From Episyrphus balteatus (lineage: Eukaryota > Arthropoda > Insecta > Diptera > Syrphidae), in contig NC_079136.1 of NCBI RefSeq assembly GCF_945859705.1, positions 77,500,867-77,564,866 on the forward strand: 64,000 nt of DNA, written 5' to 3'. Positions 24,201 through 35,315 of this stretch are shown here, one piece after another (position 1 is the stretch's first letter; each line of letters opens with the position of its first letter). The notes below the pieces were generated by a model that did not search any database, was not told where the DNA came from, and worked only from the letters and a program-made list of their open reading frames with translations. The translations under genes and the position numbers were made by a program.

Positions 24201-27200
24201 TAAGAACTACAATACAAATAAGAGGTCTCGCGTAAGTATACTTTTTTTTTTTGTTTTATACAAACCACATTGCATTGAGTTTTGAGTGTTTTGATGTTTT
24301 GAAATATAAATTCTGCCTTAGAGCGGAAGAAGACATCTTATTCCACTCGCACATTGCTCTCGCTTTAATTCATCACGAAAAACAAATTCTTCCTCCCTTT
24401 TCCAATCATGCTTTCTCTTCCTGTGTCTGTCTGTTGTCGTGTTGTGTGTATAGGACCAGTCGACGGTAAGATATTTTAGTATTCTTTTTTTTTACTTGAA
24501 TTTTATTCATTTGTAATAATTGTAGAAATTAATATTTTTGATTGGTTTATTTTCGGGCTTACATTTATTTTGAATGAAATAGAAAACAAAAAAACATACT
24601 AAAAAACTTGTACAGGTTTTGAATTCTATATTTGTTCTCTCCAATGTTATTTTTTTTTTTTGTCTAAGCTGCATCCATATTATGTCGAGCAACATCGACA
24701 AAATATGGACGCAGCTTTAAATAGTATTTTTACAAGAATTTTTATAAGAATAATTTACGTCTACTGGAAAAAGTAGGATATGAGCATGAAAAGTGTTGGG
24801 TTGTTCTTCTTCCTCTTTATCAAAACAACTTCTTCAGAAGTCGTTTGAGATTGCGCCTAGTCCTACGGCGTGTCTGCCTATAAGACAGTGTCCAGTTAGG
24901 TCACCTATGGATTCTGCTCAGAGACAATAGATTTTTGGATCCAGCCTAGGCCAAATCTGTTAGGTCGTTTGAAATGTTGTAATTTTTGAGCATCTGTTAC
25001 TTGTTGCCTATATAGGTTTTCCTTAAGCATGGGTTTGTACGTATACCAATGTTTAATTTATTAGGTAAAATTGATATTAGAGTTCCATTTCAAGCGAGTA
25101 CATCTACTTCGTAGTTTTGCAGAATATCTCACTGTGCCGGCAACCAAAAGATGTGAACATTTAACTGTTCCGACATCTTCATAGACGATCGACCGTCACG
25201 GGCAGTTGAGGAGTTTGTGGAATAGGAGCTAACGATTTAAGGTCAGCATGGCTATCAGAGAAAATGCGGATATCCGATGTATGTATCACGTTTTCTTTTA
25301 GCCAAGTTAAAACCTTTTTAATCGCCATAATTTCCGCTTGGAACACGCTGCAGGGAACGACGTCAACTTCACATTAAATTGACTATTCGATTTTTTTACT
25401 CCGCTCAATGTCAGCTGTGGTGTCAATACATGCATACATACAGACAGACAGGAAATTTCCATAATCTTATTGAAAAATAATTTTTTTTATTGAAATTTTC
25501 ATATCAAAATTAACAAAATAACAAATTAGAAAAGTGGCCATAAAATTAATTTATGTTTAAAAGCCATCTTTAATAGGCATGATCATATGTATTTCGAAAA
25601 CATAAAGAATCACCATAATGAACATAAATATGCACGCACAATATTCTTTTACCATTTACCGAGGCAAAGTCTTTTTGTGTTCTTTTTTTTAATACTTCAG
25701 TTCTAAAGAGAGTTGAGTTTCAGGAACTGGAAAACAGCGTTTTTGCTGTTGAACAAAGAATTATGTCGGTGTGTTTACATATCAGTATGTATCATATTTT
25801 GCCTAACGTTAAAAACCGCGATTCTTTTAAAGGGGACAAATTTGGATTTCACCAAAGATGTGCTCTCTTCTATATACATACAAAAGCTAACTAGTAATTG
25901 ATTAGTAATTTTTCAATACATTTATTGATTCGTTGTTTGATATGCATGTTAACAATGTACACAATAAAGAATTGGTATTGCCGTCAGTTCGGTTAGCGAA
26001 TTTATATAAATGTGTCTTTTTTTATAAAATAAAAAAAAAAAATAAATATGTATAACTATTCAAATTCCGCCATAGTTAACATCCTATACTTTAAAATTCT
26101 TTCAAAAATAACTCAAGATATACGAGTATTTAAGCTAGGCGAAGAAGCTCGGGGTGGCGTTCTTAAAAAATTCGTATGCGATTCCATCTATACCTGGGGC
26201 TTTTCATCTATCCCTTTTTGGATAACAGCACATATTTCTGAAAGCTATATTTCTTGATCTAAGATTTCGTTTGTTGCCAAAGGTTCCGAATAATGATAGT
26301 TTAAGATCGACTTGCCACAAAGAAGATTTTTGAAGTGACCCGATAAGTCTTCAGCCCTCAGTCCTATATAGCGAACTGATATCCATTTGTATCTCTCGAA
26401 ATATTTCAAAATTCCTTCGAACTTCTTGTTTAGCCTAGTATATGTACATGTCTAATTGCATCATCAGTTGTTAGATAAATAAATTCACTTTGGAAAACTG
26501 TTGGGAAAATGGAAAAAACTGAATCGGTTCCTTTTTTTGCTTTTTTCTGATGTTTGACTTATAGATTCTCATTACTTCTTCAATTTTGCTCCAATCGACT
26601 TAAAATTTTGAATAAATACTATGCATTCAGATAAAAAAAATGCAAACATAAATTTAATTCCTTATCTCCGACTCTTAAGAACAGAACAAATCCAGGATTT
26701 ATTCTTTTCTTCAAACTTATGGGACTTAGAAGATGTGTCTACGTCTAAAGATGCCATTTTCATCAAAAGGTCATTTTCCGAAAAAAGTGAACTTCTGTTC
26801 TCACAACTGATTATTCAATTGTTTTCGTAATCTTTTTACAACCAAGCACAATTTTTTGTATTGCAAATTTGTTTCTGATTTTTTTACGGATGCCATAATT
26901 GGAATTTCGATTGCATTTAGCAGAGAGAATTATTTTTTTCCGGGCTTGTCAAACCAATTTTGCTAAAAACCTTGAAATTACTTAGAGTTCATTGATGAAG
27001 AAGATATTCTAATGCAAGACATCAATTGGTCTAAATGAATTTCTGTTGACTCATTAGAATCAATAAACCGGCCAACTAGAGCCCTGAATTAGCAGGATAA
27101 GCACTTACCTTACCATATTTTACGTTAACTACATTATAATCTAAAATTACAAACCTTGACGTAGGACATACTTTTATGTACTGGGCGTACTCTTTTTAAT

Positions 27201-30200
27201 GAATTTATGAACTTAATATTTTTTCTTTTTTCTTTTTTCATTTTTGCTTCAATCAGGCTTTTGTTTAGTTAATTCTTTTATTTTTTTCAATGGGCACAAC
27301 AAAAGTCATCATTGCTAAAAACATATTCAAATTCATTTTTTTGTGTATAATTTCCGAAGAATTATTATAAAATATTTTGAATGATCATGTTTGCTTGTGT
27401 TTTTATAGATTTATTCAATGACACTTCGTCTGAGTGCACTCTTTGAATCACACATCAAAAAAGTAATATCAACTTGGAAGGCAGTTCGACGGCGTTTGAA
27501 TAAATCTTTAAATAAACGCACACCCCCCGATCGAAGTCGAAATCGTTCTGGTCCTTCACGACGAGCAAAAACTACCACAAATGGTGGCAGAACAAACAGT
27601 CGCCATCACAGTTCTGATGATGATGATGACGCTGATGAGGAAACGACGCAGCGTCACACATCTACGGGAAATGGTATACAACATCGTAGCAGCAATCGCA
27701 ACAGATTACCGCGAAATGCATCTAATTCCCATGCATCGACCGCGTTTAGCTCAAATAGAGTCACATCGTCCAACCAAACCGAATCACTGCCTGGTCCAAG
27801 TGGCCACAATTTACGTCGTAATGCATCCCGACCCAATAGCCAAGAGGTTGACGGTCAAAGTTCAGATGAATCGAGTTCTATGACTAGTGGTTCATCGTCG
27901 TCTTCAGAGGATGATAGTGACAGTCATGATCATAATCAAGGTGGCGAAGTTAATAAATTTCGATCCCCGAAAAAAAGTAGTAGTGCAGGTGGTCCCGGAC
28001 CTTCTTGCAATCGCAACAGAGGGAACGATTCAGAGGACAGCTATAAACCGAACGAGCGACGCAAAAGTACAAAAAGAAAAGCGCCGAAAAAGAAACGTGA
28101 AGCTAAAAGTCGACGAAGAATTGTTTCCGATGATGACGACGATGAAGTTGATGTTGTTAAGGCGCGAGGACGAAATAAAACAAAGCAAACCGGTACGAGT
28201 AATGCCAGTCCAAATAAGAGAAGTTATCGTAGGAAGGCCAACACATCAGAAGAAAATAATGATCAGAATTCTGTTGATGAAGATGGGCCATCTGGATCGA
28301 CAAATCAGCAGACACCAAAGAAAAAAACAGGTCGATCTTTAAAGCTATCACAACAGCAGCCGTCGACATCTGCAGCAGCAATAGCTGCAGTTTCTGTGCA
28401 GCCGGTTGAAAATGAAAGTCCCTCAAGAGCTACTCGAATAAGTAATCGCCGTTCGGCAGCTGAAACAGATCATAGCTATCATTTACCAGTTCGAAATTTG
28501 CGCAATGTAGTTGTGGATTCAGAGACTGATCAAGAAGTGCCACGGCCTACAAGACAAAGTGCTAGAAGAGCAATTATGGAATGGGCTCGTGGTAGTGCTG
28601 AAGAGGATGAAGATAACGATGTCGAACATGGGGAAGAGGTATTATCTCTAAGAATTTAAATTTGAATTTATTTGTTAATGCATGCATTTGTTTTTTTTTT
28701 TTTTTTTAGAATATTCATAAAAGATCACGTGGTAATGCACGCGTTGTAAAGAAAACTTCAGATTCTAGCCAGGAAGCGGGTGGTAGTAGTGTTATAACAA
28801 ATGGAGGGGTTTTAAATCTGCCTTCAACAAGTCGTGCAGCAGTACCGACAACATCGCGCCAGTTGAGAACAAATCGCAACACCAATGTCGTTTCGGAAGA
28901 TGATGATGAGAGTGATAACGAACCACTTGCGTCAAGCCAAAATAGTCAGCGACAGCGGTTAGGTAAATAATTTACTTACAAAAAATCTAATAACTCTTTA
29001 AATTGGGAGCGTATCGGAATATCGCTTTTTAAAATCCCTTTTTTTTTAAATCCCGAAAAAAATCTCGTCTTTTTTTTAAATCCCGTCTTTTAAAATACCG
29101 TTTATTTAAAATCCCGATCAATTGTAATCCCGCTTTTTAAAATCCCCCCGAATTTCGACAATACGGTTTTTTTTTAACAAAATACAAATCATGAGAAATA
29201 GACAAATAAAATGCACGACTGGGTCGCACGAACTTGCTCTTAGGGTTCAAATTGTTAGAATTTTTAAGGACTTTTTATATCTAAATTAAGTATATAATTA
29301 TACTTAATTATACTCTAGGAGCGAAACCCGGGACAGATAAAAAATTTGTGGGATCGCACTGTGAGCTAGAACGCTATTTTAGCTGGAATTAATTATAGAA
29401 ATTCTCAAAATAGTCTAAAATTGCAATTAAAGGCATTAAAATGATGTCGAATGATATAATAATGATAATTTTATGGCACAACAGACACTAATGATAAGAA
29501 AAACAACAAAAACAGGCGAATTATTATATAAAATGAGGTTGTCAAATTTAAAACACATATTATTGGTCTAAAAAACTAAACAATGGGGTCTTTAAAGTTT
29601 GAACGCATCAAATTCGAAAATGGTATCATTGAAGCGAACAAAAGTTGTTTTTACTTAATATGGAATATAAAATGTTAAAACAAATAAAAAAACCGTTATA
29701 TGAAAACATTCAACTCGTTTTGTTTTAATCGTAAGTGGTTTTTCTGAATATTTTGCTCCCTATACTTTCGGAGTTACAGCGAAAAAAGTTTGCTCTTGTA
29801 GGACATAGTTTTTTATAAAACATAAAGCCATATAGGCTAGCTACTTTTTAAAATTATTTCTAGAGTGTGCCTACGCGTGCCTTTTTTTTAAAGCTTAGGA
29901 ACATTCGTTTTATATAAAATCGGTGCTAGTAACATACTTTACTTTAAAATGTATACACAAAAGTTCAATATAATAACAATTTACTAGCAAATACTATATT
30001 TGGACACACCACTCGTTGATAAACTAGCAAAATTTTCACAACCAATCCGTTAAAACAAACTCAGTAAACGAATATCTGGATAGAGGAAAAAGAGGCCTTT
30101 TTTGTTTTTTTTTTTTCGAAAAACTGCTTTCGATTGTGTTTTTTTATGTAGCCAATGAATGTTTTGACCTCAACTTTGAATGAAAAATTAAAGCTAGTTC

Positions 30201-32914
30201 ATTTATCTATCGAATGCGACCAAAATTATCAATTTTGGAAGAAGTTGACATTTTTATTTAATTCCAGCTAAAATAGCTTTCTAGCCCACAGTGGATCGTT
30301 TTGAAAATACTGAAACTGATTCTTCAAAAAAATGATATTTAATTTTTCCTAATTTTGATATCAAGATTTCTTAAACGATTTTTTGGCATTATTTTCGTTG
30401 AAATCATTTAAGTCTTTAACGAGGAAGTCAGAAATCAAGAAAATGGGCTTATAACTGTTTACACTGCTAATTTCTAAAAAAAATATGTTTTTAAGTCAAA
30501 ATCGTGAGAGCTGTTTTTTAAGGTTTTAATTTTGAAATTGTGTATACCTACTTTAATTAATCTTTTAATATGTTCTTAAAAGTTTTGAAATTTAGCTGGG
30601 TTTGTTACTCTTCCTTATGTTCATTGTTCGAAAAAAAAAACTTTTTCTGGTGTAGCTTTTCAACCTGACAAACACGAGCTGGAACTGAATAATTGAAGCT
30701 AAATTTTTAAAACTAGTGGCGCAAAATTATAAACGCTTTGGTAAAACGCTAAAATCATTTTAGTAAGTTACTAAGTAAAAAGCACACTAACTTATTAAAT
30801 TACTAAAATGGCTTTAGCATTTTACTAAATCATTCAACATTTTGTAGAAATCACTTATAAACATCTAAAACCAAAATTTCAAAAAAAACTTAAATGTCCG
30901 GTTTTCGAAAATTTGATTTTTCAAAAAAAAAAATCAATTTTTTTTTTAAATCATATGGCAGGTACCTACCATAAATAATGATTTTCAAAAAAGTTTTTTT
31001 TTTCATTTAAAGATGGACCTTGTCTTAAACTTACATTTGATTTTTGTTAACAAAATCGTTTAAGTATAATGGCAAGTAGAATTATTTTTGGTCCAAAAAA
31101 ATTAATTCCAAAAACCCCTTTGGAGAAACGCCAAATAACGCTACAAAACCAAGTTTGACATCAACAGATCCATCCGAAGCTTCGTATACAGACAGACATA
31201 CTGACAGGCTGACAGACCCGGGACCCACTTTTTTGGCATTCCCTATTATCGTAATGTCATGATTGTTATCTCAACTTTTTTTTTTTTTGTACGAATGCAT
31301 AACTTGATATACAGGGTGTCCCAAAAGTCAACATCGAAACGAAAACGGTAGATAGGGTAGGTAGTGACAGTTATCAGAAAAATAATTTTAAAAAATCGCA
31401 GCCATATTCTTTTGTGAGTTATGGGCATCCAATGTGCCGTGACTACAAATCTTAAGTTTTCTCAATTTTTTGCATCAGTTTTAAAGGAAATATCACTTTT
31501 TTTGCTCAACTAAGTACTAAAACATTTTACATGACTTTAATTCAATGAACCGTAGTGCAAAAAAAAAAGCACTACGATGTTTCGGCAAGTTACCTTAAAA
31601 GTTGGTGTTCAATTCTCTTTTTGAAATGGAATAACATTGTTGAGAATATTCCATAAATAACCGAGACTTTTTTAAGCGACCGCAAAACATGTTCCCTTTT
31701 GTCCTTTTTTACTTTAAAGGCCCATGTAGGCGATTTTTAAAATAAAACAACTAGTTTTGATCACAAAATCGGGATGATAAAAAAGCAGTTTTATAAAAAA
31801 AAGGAATTTAAAAAAACAGGAATATAAAAAGCGGGATACCCCCTTAAATTTGTACAAAAAACTATATTTAATTATTTTTACGTTTTCAGATGACCTTCAT
31901 GGCAGACCTTACACCCGAAATGCCAGATTACAACCAACAACAACAGGTACCCGCAGCACTCGTTCTCACACGACAACAACAAATCAGGATGCAATACCTT
32001 CTTCTTCTTCGTCAAATCTTTTGCGATCTACTGCCAGCATTTCACACCAGGTACAAATTGATCATAATTACGGTGAGCCTGGTCCTTCTTCCATTCGTAA
32101 CACTCGACGAGTTCTATCTCGTCACCAGCGCAATGCGGATGAACTTGATCTTATAGAGGATCCACTCGAAATGTCAAGCATCATCGGAAATGTATCCTCT
32201 CGTCTTCGATTGCGTAACAATGTGAATAGCACAACACCCCAAGACCTGCCACAAGTAGTAGTAGTCCCTAGACGTGGACGATCACGATACAGTCAAGAAA
32301 CTAGCGCAACAGAAGTAGACGTTGAAGAGGAAGACGACGACGACGATGACGACGAAGAAGAAGATGGAAATACTGGAGTTTCTGATGAGGGCACAGATGG
32401 TGGATCTAAGGATTCTGATTCTGACGACAACCAACCACTCACGTCTTTTGTTCCAGCGCGAAATACTCGACCACCACCAAATCGGCGTCCAACAGTAGCA
32501 TCAGCCACAGCAGTAACAAATAATAATAGAAATATCCGCCATATACCTCAGCGTAGAAAACGAAATATAAACTCCGATGAAGATGACGATGATCCTGGAT
32601 TTGATGACGATGATGATGATGACGATTACCAGGGTGGTGGATCACAACAACAAAGGGGATCGCGTAATACTCGCAATCAAAAGAGACCTCGCTATAATGA
32701 AGAATCAGATGATACTGCTGATAGTCGTATGCGACGGAGGGTTCCTTTAAGACATTCGAATGGAAACACAGTAGCGCCACCAGCAGCAGCAGCAGCAGAT
32801 AGTAACGACGATGAACAAGTTGATAGCGATAACAATGAGGCAGTAGTTAGTGTTAGTAGTAGGGGACGAGTGCGTAAGATTTCTGCCAAGGCAAGGGGAA
32901 TATTTAGGGACTAG
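15222..32914 (+). CDS. BRWD3: Bromodomain and WD repeat-containing protein BRWD3, complete, 16 coding exons
   Basis: Nuclear chromatin reader and CUL4-DDB1 substrate receptor. Exons: 15222-15264, 15427-15485, 15617-15646, 16187-16246, 19816-20062, 20116-20276, 20337-20983, 21041-21137, 21203-21517, 21584-23046, 23103-23663, 23726-23893, 23958-24231, 27409-28638, 28710-28962, 31890-32914. All junctions keep phase, giving about 2210 aa, the usual length. Domains: helical N-terminus (LYFLISKFLAAG); eight WD repeats about 165-550 (GADDLLIKIW, AAGSLDRILRVWD, SAGHDGQVFLWD); cryptic Tudor region about 910-1110; bromodomain 1 about 1135-1228; bromodomain 2 about 1290-1372 (FREPVDTMQFPDYLQIID); then a long Ser/acid/basic-rich disordered tail. 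The start ATG at 15222 joins directly to the conserved ELYFLISK exon. Human counterparts are BRWD1, BRWD3 and PHIP. Confidence 0.95.
16247..19815 (+). other. BRWD3 intron 4 (3.6 kb)
   Basis: Opens GTAAGTC after GATGAGTTG and closes TAATTGCAG. It contains the MITE at 17456-18270 and a 103-codon open frame at 18532-18843 of unknown origin. A GC-richer patch at about 19020-19160 ('gtggtcaccgggaaactgccggcgag') is probably a transposon scrap. No exon is supported within it. Confidence 0.6.
17456..18270. mobile_element. MITE with repeated GTAACGTGAGTTAC palindromes
   Basis: Left end GGGTTATTCCATG and right end CATGGAATTGCCC form imperfect inverted repeats, flanked by TAAA on both sides. GG-starting ends and a TAA-type duplication fit PIF/Harbinger. 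Four copies of a near-palindrome, GTAAC(A/G)TGAGTTACC, lie at about 17850, 17876, 18063 and 18244. A separate inverted pair, 'gacacgaattttga' near 17467 and 'aaattcgtgtccga' near 18044, also faces inward. Confidence 0.6.
24454..24465 (+). other. Candidate 12-base microexon of BRWD3
   Basis: A pyrimidine-rich tract (24400-24450) ends in TGTATAG, followed by GACCAGTCGACG and then a strong donor GTAAGA. Inclusion would add four residues (DQST) without shifting frame between exons 13 and 14, whose junction is phase 0. Vertebrate relatives read straight through this point, so it would be an optional, lineage-specific exon. Confidence 0.35.
24666..24717. repeat. Short near-perfect hairpin in BRWD3 intron 13
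   Basis: Two 23-base arms starting AAGCTGC pair with two mismatches around a 6-base loop (GCAACA). It is shorter than a typical precursor microRNA, and could equally be a tiny foldback transposon remnant. Confidence 0.5.
24829..25385 (-). pseudogene. Fragment of the same LINE family as 33.9-38.8 kb (RNase H and C-terminal region)
   Basis: On the minus strand it reads FQAEIMAIKKVLTWLKENV and SDIRIFSDS, nearly the same as the RNase H part of the LINE at 37.9 kb. Towards 24830-24900 it matches the 'ggacactgtct' and 'gacacgcc' segment near 38450. Frameshifts and missing pieces show it is dead. It sits antisense in a BRWD3 intron. Confidence 0.75.
26090..26400 (-). pseudogene. Decayed LINE reverse transcriptase N-terminal fragment
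   Basis: The minus strand gives LSGHFKNLL and then KAPGIDGIAYEFFKNATP, the typical N-terminal reverse transcriptase block of non-LTR elements, with at least one stop. It is a different family from the 33.9-kb LINE, which reads SAGPDGIIPAEL at this point. Confidence 0.6.
29310..30715 (+). mobile_element. Diverged copy of the 52.0-kb hAT-like element, interrupted
   Basis: 'gagcgaaacccgggaca' near 29318, 'gatatcaagatttc' near 30356 and 'gtgtagcttttcaacctgac' near 30651 occur in the same order at about 52056, 52168 and 52413. The conserved terminal repeats of the 52-kb element are not evident here. The copy is split by the Transib-like insertion at 29357-30293. Confidence 0.6.
29357..30293. mobile_element. 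Nonautonomous Transib-like element, 937 bp
   Basis: The left end CACTGTGAGCTAGAACGC and the right end, the reverse complement of CACTGTGGGCTAGAAAGC, continue as about 35-bp inverted repeats with two or three mismatches. Flanks are GATCG on both sides (29352-29356 and 30294-30298). The heptamer fits the Transib consensus CACWRTG, and Transib makes 5-bp duplications. The related copy at 52.07 kb lacks the insertion at the homologous point. It contains no transposase frame. Confidence 0.75.
30742..30824. repeat. Imperfect hairpin
   Basis: TAAAACGCTAAAATCATTTT on the left pairs with its diverged complement ending at 30824, with roughly 33-base arms around a short spacer. It lies just past the hAT-like copy in BRWD3 intron 15. 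Nature unknown; probably a small foldback element. Confidence 0.45.
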
Positions 32915-33902
32915 CAATCACCTACCCGGTCGGCCACAGATGCCCACCGTCAAGTTGCATCAGCATCATCTGTTGAGAGTGGTTCAACTCACAATAGCAG
33001 TGCAAGTGCAAGGAATACGTTCTTGCTTTTCTATTGATTAAACAAAAATACAAAAAAAAAAACAAGCACGAACCATTATATTCCACCGATTAATTTTCTT
33101 CTTGGTTAAGTTTAACGTCACACATCCTTTCATATATATATTTTGTAAAAGCATCATTGTCATCATCTGTAGTGATAGGTGTTAGCATTTTTCTTCATCA
33201 ACGTTGTTGCTTGTGTTTACTTTCCTTGATATGTTGATGATTTTTTGAAAAAAAAAGTATTTTTTTGAATTATTATTTTTTTTTTTTTTGTAAATTGAAA
33301 TGTGTAGAAATTAGTTTATGTTTATATAAAAAAAAATACACACTTTTATTTGGCTTTAAGCAACACAATGGGATATAATAAAATTCAATAATTTATTTGT
33401 TTAAATTTTAATCGTTTATAAATATTTCTCCGAAAAAAAGAAAAAAACTACTCCTATGCATCATAACTTAAAAAAATAGAGAGTTTGCAAAGAAGAAGTG
33501 AGTTTAAGTGGATGAAAAAAAAATGTTTTATTTCCAGTTCTTTTTTTTTCTCTATGAATATGATAGCCATTTAATAAGTAAATTTAAATACCAGTAATAT
33601 TACTATTGTCATTATAAAATATGGTTATGTTACAAACAATAAAATAACTAAATAAAAAAAAAAGATTTTCTAAGCTAAGAAAATAAAAATAATCCAGATT
33701 TTATGTTTTTATTTTATCTATTTTTATCTTAATTTTATCCAGCAGCCTGGTTGTCATGTACTCGATGGTCGGAAAATTTATCAAAAACAATTAATGGAAT
33801 TCCAACCCTTCGAACACAATTAATCGTAAAAACAATTCAGCGAATAAAAATATGTAATTCAAAAACAACTAATCGAAAAACAATTCTGCGAATAGCAACT
33901 CT
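32915..33902. other. BRWD3 3' flank
   Basis: AT-rich 3' UTR and downstream sequence. Several AATAAA hexamers occur (for example near 33640), so the polyadenylation site cannot be chosen. From 33756 there are irregular 'aaaacaattaatcg' and 'aaacaattctgcg' repeats into which the LINE seems to have inserted. Confidence 0.4.
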
Positions 33903-35315
33903 CCACTCCCTGACGGAAGTAAGGCTGTCTCTTACAGTCATGCTTCTGCCGAGGAACACAGTAACAGAATTGCTACTCCAAACTCAGGAATAGTTAACTC
34001 TGTGGGTCCGGAAGGGGATGTCTTGACCAGTAAAACGTCTGTCTCTTACAGTCTCACCTCTAGTCAAGGCAGACCTCTTCCTGACCCTAAAAGTGCTCAA
34101 ATCCCCAGCGGCAGTGTAGCTGTCTCTCATAGTTCCACCTCCGCTGGAGAGGAAAGCAAAAGAGCGTCCCGTAATGACATAAGGAACGCAAAGGGGATCT
34201 ATAGAGCACTAAGGTTGATACCAATAGCCGAACGGTCCCCAGAGCAATCCAGCAAGTTAGAATGGGCAAAAGCTATTCTCAGCAAAAGATTGACCAGCAG
34301 CGACTTAACGTCAAAGCGACAAAGGTCTGTTGAGGATTCCGTCTCGGAATCTAAAAGACAAAAAGTGCATAATTCCAGCACTCACACTAGGAAAGACCTG
34401 TCCTTTAGTGACGTTCTTAAGGACAAGTCTATCCTTGCAGTTATCGATAGAAGTAATGTCGATGGCATGATCTCTTTTGACCGTTGGACGATGGTCTCAA
34501 ACAAACTGCAGATCTCCTACTGGACTCTCATGATGGAGAACCCGGGTGAGCCTGCAGTTGTTGAGGACGCGGGATGGCACCAAGGCCGCGTCAAGCTCGT
34601 CGCATTCGGTGACAAGAGATCATGCGATCTATATAAGCTTGCTATCAGCAGACTAGAGGGGCTATGGCCTGATGCCAAGCTAGAGGTTGTGGCAAAGGAA
34701 GACATTCCTTGCAGACCTAGAGCTCGCATCAGTATCCCAGCTGAGCTAGCCTGCAAAGATACTGTGCTCAAAATGATCCAGTTTGGAAATCCATCCCTAC
34801 CCACTCACGACTGGAAAGTCGCAAAGCTGGAGGAGCCAACGGGCCCTTATAGATCGGCAATAATTGTCATCAATAAGGAGTCGTTGACTCCCCTAGCCGC
34901 GAACCAAAGTCAGATAAGGTTTGGATGGACTTCTACAACCTTAAAGATCTATAAAAAAGATGAGGAGAGTGCAAAAGCTGCACCTCCATCACTTCCGGCA
35001 CCTGAGGTTCCCTCCTTAGAAGAAGACATTGCCTTAAATATCAATCCTCCATCTCCATCAATGGAGGTTGATACGCCGGTAATCTCCCCAACTGAGGAGG
35101 TCCCCTCGGGCTCTAAAACGCCAGCCATAATGGCTCCAATACCAGATAACTCCGATGTTGAGATGGAAACAGAGGAATATCTCAACAAGATTCTACTCAG
35201 TGAAGATGAACTCCTACGTTCATCTTCTGAGTCAGAATCCGAAGACCTCGACCTTACGGTGGTGGGGGCTGATCTGACTAACAGTAGCATTCATGCTCCA
35301 GTTAGTTCAGATTAA
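33903..35315 (+). CDS. LINE ORF1 protein, 5'-truncated
   Basis: Open from the element's left edge. A GTG codon at 34002 is not a likely start, and the true start is probably missing. The N-terminal part has loosely repeated Ser-rich units (AVSYSHASAEE, SVSYSLTSSQG, VAVSHSSTSAGEE). The middle, about 34400-34950, has a folded region with WTLMMENPG, WHQGRVKLVAFG and LEVVAKEDIPCRPRARI. This resembles the domain listed as DUF4780 in ORF1 proteins of LOA-like elements, a match made from memory. The C-terminus is acidic. It overlaps the ORF2 start by 23 bases, as in many LINEs. Confidence 0.7.
   Translation, partial: PLPDGSKAVSYSHASAEEHSNRIATPNSGIVNSVGPEGDVLTSKTSVSYSLTSSQGRPLPDPKSAQIPSGSVAVSHSSTSAGEESKRASRNDIRNAKGIYRALRLIPIAERSPEQSSKLEWAKAILSKRLTSSDLTSKRQRSVEDSVSESKRQKVHNSSTHTRKDLSFSDVLKDKSILAVIDRSNVDGMISFDRWTMVSNKLQISYWTLMMENPGEPAVVEDAGWHQGRVKLVAFGDKRSCDLYKLAISRLEGLWPDAKLEVVAKEDIPCRPRARISIPAELACKDTVLKMIQFGNPSLPTHDWKVAKLEEPTGPYRSAIIVINKESLTPLAANQSQIRFGWTSTTLKIYKKDEESAKAAPPSLPAPEVPSLEEDIALNINPPSPSMEVDTPVISPTEEVPSGSKTPAIMAPIPDNSDVEMETEEYLNKILLSEDELLRSSSESESEDLDLTVVGADLTNSSIHAPVSSD

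Larger units (their letters stand above)
24232..27408 (+). other. BRWD3 intron 13 (3.2 kb)
   Basis: Lies between the end of bromodomain 2 (KRSR) and the IYSMTLRL exon. It contains a possible 12-base microexon (24454-24465), a short hairpin (24666-24717), and minus-strand LINE fragments at 24829-25385 and about 26090-26400. The rest is AT-rich without recognised content. Confidence 0.6.
29010..31847. mobile_element. Outer element with AATCCCG-rich inverted termini
   Basis: The left end has six or so TTTAAAATCCCG-type units (29010-29160). The right end (31765-31847) has the complementary 'cgggat...aaaaagcgggat' units. Immediately outside, TTAAATT occurs on both sides (left of about 29010; right from about 31848), a possible 7-bp target duplication. 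The edges are approximate. It has no coding region, and it hosts later insertions. Confidence 0.4.
28963..31889 (+). other. BRWD3 intron 15 (2.9 kb), filled by nested transposons
   Basis: Opens GTAAATAA and closes CGTTTTCAG. Nearly all of it is accounted for by an outer inverted-repeat element (about 29010-31847), a hAT-like copy inside it (29310-30715), and a Transib-like element inside that (29357-30293). A common 'tatacagggtgtccca' insect repeat end occurs at 31308-31323. No exon is seen. Confidence 0.6.

Noticed and set aside
27581..28342. Overlapping frames inside the long BRWD3 exon 14, and similar ones in exons 10 and 16
   Set aside because: Shadow frames created by low-complexity Ser/Asp/Arg-rich coding sequence; the BRWD3 frame is the one that splices in phase.
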